Below, in pieces: positions 7,697 to 10,491 of a stretch of DNA of 10,491 nucleotides (positions are counted from its first letter, which is position 1; every line of letters starts with the position of its first letter). The stretch covers positions 9,598 to 20,088 of the forward strand of contig UZAE01013686.1 of assembly GCA_900617975.1 (NCBI GenBank), given 5' to 3'. The DNA is from Rodentolepis nana (taxonomy: Eukaryota; Platyhelminthes; Cestoda; Cyclophyllidea; Hymenolepididae). A program made the position numbers and the translations under genes. Under the pieces are notes generated by a model that worked only from the letters and a program-made list of their open reading frames with translations, was not told where the DNA came from and did no database searches.

Positions 7697-7710
7697 GGAA
7701 ATGAAACATT
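7697..7710. repeat. Right target-site duplication of the short retroposon
   Basis: Second exact copy of GGAAATGAAACATT. The bases outside the pair differ, so the 14-bp limit is clear. Confidence 0.85.
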
Positions 7711-8027
7711 ATCAATTCTCCAGTTCAAATACCGTTTCGCAAATTCCTCTCCCTTCTAGTTGTTCCGAATTTCATTCCTCACGAGATAACGACAAGTTAT
7801 AATTATTCCGGGAGTTAGTATGAACTCCTAGCGTATATAGCAGTTTAAAACTAATTTGGGTTCATTAATCAGAGTGTGCCTAGATAAATGAAGCTACCAC
7901 TACCACCCAGCGTGTGTGATGTCAAGCCCGAAATACATGGAACTCGTGGAGGAATATTGATGTAGACATGTGTGAACAAGCAAAGGATAGAAACAAACTA
8001 AAGGGATGAAGACAGGGGGAGAGCAAA
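7711..8027. other. Non-coding stretch
   Basis: No gene is supported. A 25-codon frame beginning MKLPLPPSVCDVKPEIHGTR near 7888 is preceded by an acceptor-like TTAATCAG but has no other support. Confidence 0.4.
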
Positions 8028-8060
8028 AGAGAGAGAGCGAGAGAGAGACAGAGAGAGAGA
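8028..8060. repeat. (GA)n microsatellite
   Basis: GA repeats with a few interruptions. In insects GAGA motifs can bind GAGA factor near promoters. Here the repeat borders the CpG-dense block, but a role is only inferred. Confidence 0.85.
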
Positions 8061-8076
8061 ATTAGCAGCTGCTTAA

Positions 8077-8103
8077 AATGACCTTGAGCCATTCAAGGTT
8101 ATT
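8077..8103. promoter_or_regulatory. Inverted pair of TCAAGGTCA-like nuclear-receptor half-sites
   Basis: AATGACCTTGA, a five-base spacer GCCAT, then TCAAGGTTATT form an 11-bp inverted repeat with one mismatch. The left arm contains the exact reverse complement of TCAAGGTCA, the extended half-site of FTZ-F1/SF-1 and ERR type receptors. The right arm differs by one base. It lies at the edge of the CpG-rich, promoter-like block. Another perfect TCAAGGTCA is at 9994-10002. Function is inferred. Confidence 0.3.
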
Positions 8104-8109
8104 CATGCA

Positions 8110-8480
8110 TGCACACATATACACTGATAGAAAGAAGGGCTGTGCACGCACTTTCAGGTCTAAACTACACCAGCTTCCTCCGTCCGTACTACGAGCGTTC
8201 GCATTAAGGGAGGGGNGGGGGGGGGGGGGGGGAGGGAGAGGTGTTTTTTCTCCAGCGCGCAAATGAAACTGTGCATTTTGGCCGTGCGTGCGTGTGCGCC
8301 TTGTTTTTTTTGCCTTCTCCACTGCGCTCGCATTTGCTACTGGTCGAGTGAAGAGAGTGCGCGCAGGGGGTGGGGGGGAGGAGGCGCTTTCGCGTTTAGT
8401 CCGGTGCGGCGGTGTGACGGCACAACGCACCGGTGTTTTTTTCCCCCTCCTTACGCGTTGCTCGCACCTACTCTGTCCCT
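8110..8480. promoter_or_regulatory. CpG-dense, promoter-like segment
   Basis: CpG dinucleotides are far denser here (about thirty by eye) than in the surrounding AT-rich sequence. G-runs and C-runs lie within or at its edge, and GA and CT repeats border it. An 8-bp perfect inverted repeat CCGGTGCG / CGCACCGG (8401-8408 and 8426-8433) lies inside. It could be an unmethylated promoter or first-exon region, or simply a GC-rich repeat patch. The long frames across it on both strands (8062-8529 minus; 8263-8646 and 8288-8560 plus) are low-complexity, contain N and are not accepted as genes. Confidence 0.35.
8207..8238. repeat. Poly-G tract with an ambiguous base
   Basis: A nearly pure G run with N at 8216. 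The N probably marks an unresolved homopolymer length, so the true length of this tract is not known. Confidence 0.9.
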
Positions 8481-8494
8481 GTTCTCTCCTTCCA

Positions 8495-8526
8495 GCCCCT
8501 CCCCCCCCCCNTCCCCCACACCTCCC
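8495..8526. repeat. Poly-C tract with an ambiguous base
   Basis: C-rich run with N at 8511. As at 8216, the length is probably uncertain. Confidence 0.9.
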
Positions 8527-8571
8527 CAATTTTCCTTCTCTCCTGTCAGCGTTGCTGTAGTCACTAGCCCA

Positions 8572-8590
8572 CTCTCTCTCTCTCTCTCCC
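8572..8590. repeat. (CT)n microsatellite
   Basis: CT repeat, the complement in composition of the GA repeat at 8028-8060 on the other side of the CpG-dense block. Confidence 0.9.
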
Positions 8591-8874
8591 TCTATGTATC
8601 CGTAGTGGGTTTAAATCTGTTTTCCCAAATCAAATTATTAACCTGAATGCTTGCGAGCCAACTTCCTTTCCTGTTAGGCTATAGCTGTCAAATTCTCCGC
8701 CAGTTTTTTCTGTAGAATAAAACCACCAATTTCTTATTACAAGATTGCACTTCAATATCTATAACGGTTTCTCGATCACGTTCCAAGGTTCTGAGCTTTT
8801 AATCCTAAGTACATTCATTTGATGCTGCTTCTAGAACTCTACTCGTCAGACAAAATTTGTTCATGTGCTTCGCT

Positions 8875-9318
8875 TTATTTTGCTTGAAATACGATGCAAA
8901 CATTGCCTCCAATATTGGACATCGGGTTTAAAAATTGCGAAAACAGATCTCGCATATAGGTAAAGATCAACGATAAAGTAATTGAAATAGGAGGCTTAAC
9001 AGACCAAGAATTGGAGTCAAAGATTCTACGCCCAATTTTATTAAGGTGCGCTTCGATTGGAATATTGCTAATATTGAAATCACTGCGGATTCGTTTAAAT
9101 CCCCAAAACTCCACAGTAAGAAGAAGAGGAAGAAACAAGTCACTTTTTTCAAGTCCAAAAGCAATGTGGCACAAACTCTCTACCGCGAAGAAGATTATTA
9201 AGTATACTTGATGTAAAAATACAGCATGTATAAGGTCATGGTTGCCACAGAAAGGGGTGCGACTGTCAACACTAAAATTGTCGGGAAGAGGGGCGACTGA
9301 AAACTGAAGAAACCAATG
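8875..9318 (-). CDS. Long open frame without ATG; unidentified, possibly a LINE tail or spliced exon(s)
   Basis: This minus-strand frame is open for 147 codons (TGA at 9321-9319, TAA at 8877-8875), long for AT-rich DNA. It has no early ATG. Good acceptors TTGGTTTCTTCAG and GTTTTCAG sit near its start. The first part reads VAPLPDNFSVDSRTPFCGNH, then a hydrophobic stretch partly due to a CTT-rich tract. The part at 9013-9084 (DFNISNIPIEAHLNKIGRRI, then FDSN) has many purine-N-pyrimidine codons and loosely resembles the segment after reverse transcriptase in jockey-type LINEs (pattern DLNIP..I..HI.K...RFF). An AATAAA overlaps the stop. It may be one or two exons, a terminal exon, or an old LINE fragment. 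I cannot decide which. Shorter frames at 8967-9164 and 9011-9211 are shadows. Confidence 0.33.
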   Translation of the reverse strand, partial: HWFLQFSVAPLPDNFSVDSRTPFCGNHDLIHAVFLHQVYLIIFFAVESLCHIAFGLEKSDLFLPLLLTVEFWGFKRIRSDFNISNIPIEAHLNKIGRRIFDSNSWSVKPPISITLSLIFTYMRDLFSQFLNPMSNIGGNVCIVFQAK

Positions 9319-9874
9319 TCACGGAAAGCAGGAACTACGGGGCTACTATTGTCTTTGCTGTTTTATCGTGAAATCATTTAGACCCGCGATATTTAATATT
9401 AACGGACGGTAGAGTTGATGTCTGCTTTGTAGACAATGGGATTCGGCATTGACTTTGCCTCATTACGTCGATGTCGTTTGAAACGTCGGAGCCCCTGATT
9501 GTCGTCCAGCCTCATGCGAATCGACTTCAAGCGTTTTCTACCTCCTATTGCAAACTATCGATTTCTAGTTTTTGCTTTACCTTGATAAATGTTTCCCATT
9601 CACAAACAACCAACAATTTTGATGCGATTAACGATTTCTCCTGGTCTATTTGTTTCGTTTTCATTGAAAGTAAACAATGCAGAAGTGGTCTGAAGCCATT
9701 ACTTCGTCGTAGTTTTATCTCGTTAGAACGCGATAGTTTTAAATGCTAACCAGTGTTTTGCCATCTCTATTTATATTTAGTAGCTATAATTAAAATATCT
9801 CAAATTCCTTACTTTTTACAATGGAGTCAAGTTGTTCTTAATGTCAGATTTTGAAAGTTCTTTAATAATCCAGT
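9319..9874. other. Stretch without a supported gene
   Basis: A 92-codon plus-strand frame (9471-9749, starting MSFETSEPLIVVQPHANRLQ) has no recognised domain or nearby promoter signal. No repeat or RNA gene was seen. Confidence 0.4.
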
Positions 9875-9895
9875 TTAATAAGTGCTGTAAATCAC

Positions 9896-10122
9896 CTTTC
9901 GGGAGAGAGAGCTTACTATTTTTGTTTCTAACTCTCTCTCCCTTTCTGACCTAATAGGAAGTTGATACGTGTCCTTGTCAGCCATTGGCCCACTCAAGGT
10001 CACAATAGTCTGGAGCTCGTTACCTAGATTTTGGAAACTGCCTAAGTCGTTTTTTTTCTTGTTAGGAGTGAGGCAAAAAGAAGCAATAGCCTTAGATTGG
10101 GCGTAGAGAATTGAGCTATCTT
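9896..10122 (-). CDS. Candidate internal exon of an unidentified minus-strand gene
   Basis: On the minus strand a strong acceptor (CCTTTCCTTATTTCTAG ending at 10123) opens a frame that continues without a stop to TAA at 9875-9877. A good donor AAAG|GTGATT follows 9896, and an alternative GTAACG lies at 10023. The peptide begins DSSILYAQSKAIASFCLTPN, continues KKKNDLGSFQNLGNELQTIV and TLSGPMADKDTYQLPIRSER, then a Glu/Arg run from a GAGA tract. The composition is protein-like. The frame is open back to 10177, but the pyrimidine tract suggests that the exon begins at 10122. It joins in phase to 10214-10250 across a 91-nt intron. No family is recognised. Confidence 0.4.
9901..9942. repeat. 11-bp perfect inverted repeat of GA/CT type
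   Basis: GGGAGAGAGAG (9901-9911) and CTCTCTCTCCC (9932-9942) are exact inverted copies with a 20-nt loop. It may form a hairpin or may be two unrelated microsatellite bits. It lies inside the downstream end of the exon candidate. Confidence 0.6.
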
Positions 10123-10213
10123 CTAGAAATAAGGAAAGGTTTCTTTGAATCTCTAATTTACCAAAAATGCTCCATGTTTAATAATGGTTGATGATTCATT
10201 GCGTTATGCTTAC
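10123..10213 (-). other. Candidate 91-nt intron
   Basis: Donor GTAAGC at 10213-10208 and acceptor TTTCTAG ending at 10123 define a short intron of a size common in insects. Removing it joins AAA-C to AA-GAT, keeping a single reading frame (…TVAKQDSSILYAQ…). The phase match is the main support. Confidence 0.35.
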
Positions 10214-10250
10214 GTTTCGCAACCGTTGAGAGGGCTAGTGGAATAATTAT
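10214..10250 (-). CDS. Candidate small exon upstream of 9896-10122
   Basis: 37 nt on the minus strand, after an acceptor (CCAATTTTTAACATAG ending at 10251) and before donor GTAAGC. It encodes IIIPLALSTVAK plus one base of a codon completed by the next exon. A consensus donor GTAAGT just upstream (about 10280) is too close to form a normal intron with this acceptor, so the exon's true 5' edge is doubtful. Confidence 0.22.
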
Positions 10251-10471
10251 CTATGTTAAAAATTGGCCTCCTACTTACATTCCTACGCTTGGTTCTTTAT
10301 GGTTAATTAGTTTATTGCAAAATATATTATTTGAATCGATATTTCCAATTTTACGCTGTCTTGAATCTCGTTTAGTTCCATTATATTTATGTTATCACAT
10401 AAACCTAAGTAAATACCATATAAACTATTTCATGTGCATTACTTGCAATTGTCCGCTGTCAAATCAGCTTT

Positions 10472-10491
10472 GAGGGGGGTGGGGTGGGGTG
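10472..10491. repeat. G-rich tract at window edge
   Basis: Runs of four to six G separated by T. It is cut by the end of the window and may continue. Confidence 0.85.

Noticed and set aside
8062..8529. 155-codon minus-strand frame and overlapping plus-strand frames in the GC-rich block
   Set aside because: They consist of Pro, Gly and Arg runs from poly-C/G and contain N. All frames there are open because GC-rich DNA has few stops. No domain is visible.
10123..10177. Upstream extension of the 9896-10122 frame (TWSIFGKLEIQRNLSLFL)
   Set aside because: The pyrimidine tract and TTTCTAG acceptor, together with the phase match to 10214-10250, make this more likely intron; it has no ATG.
1..10491. 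CRISPR array, prophage or bacterial operon
   Set aside because: No regularly spaced repeats, no closely packed long genes; the repeat types and splice signals are those of animal nuclear DNA.

Overview
The window looks like AT-rich nuclear DNA from an animal, most likely an arthropod. The clearest clue is a decayed non-LTR retrotransposon (LINE) whose RNase H and C-terminal zinc-knuckle-like protein resembles LINE proteins common in insects and chelicerates. Microsatellites, long C/G homopolymer tracts, two ambiguous bases (N) inside such tracts, and intron-like splice signals around short open frames fit the same picture. There is no bacterial-style gene packing, no CRISPR array, no rRNA and no tRNA that I can support.

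There are two well-defined mobile-element insertions, both on the minus strand. The first is a 755-bp 5'-truncated LINE (1457-2211) with a perfect 12-bp target-site duplication. It carries the C-terminal two thirds of an RNase H domain plus the CX2CX9HX3C tail, broken by two stop codons. The second is a 338-bp retroposon (7359-7696) with a perfect 14-bp target-site duplication and a (TAAA)n tail. I do not recognise its family.

Host coding signal is weak and fragmented. Several short, codon-like open frames with good splice sites lie on the minus strand: 10214-10250 joined in phase to 9896-10122, 8875-9318, 5321-5432, 3083-3208 and 2252-2380. They may be exons of one or more unidentified minus-strand genes. 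None matches a family I can name. The 8875-9318 frame may instead be a worn jockey-like LINE tail. A plus-strand candidate lies at 747-823.

The most notable regulatory sequence is a perfect palindromic X-box (RFX-factor site, 6683-6696) next to an inverted CCAAT box. In animals this arrangement often marks promoters of ciliary genes. A CpG-dense segment (about 8110-8480), bordered by GA and CT repeats, is a second promoter-like region.

By region: 1-1444 mostly non-coding with one candidate exon; 1445-2223 LINE with its duplications; 2224-3715 candidate exons and simple repeats; 3716-6680 AT-rich non-coding with one candidate terminal exon; 6680-6832 X-box region; 7345-7710 retroposon; 8020-8600 GA/CpG/CT-rich block; 8875-10250 candidate minus-strand exons. 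I found no multi-gene system. The new-looking items are the short retroposon family and the possible RFX-controlled promoter.
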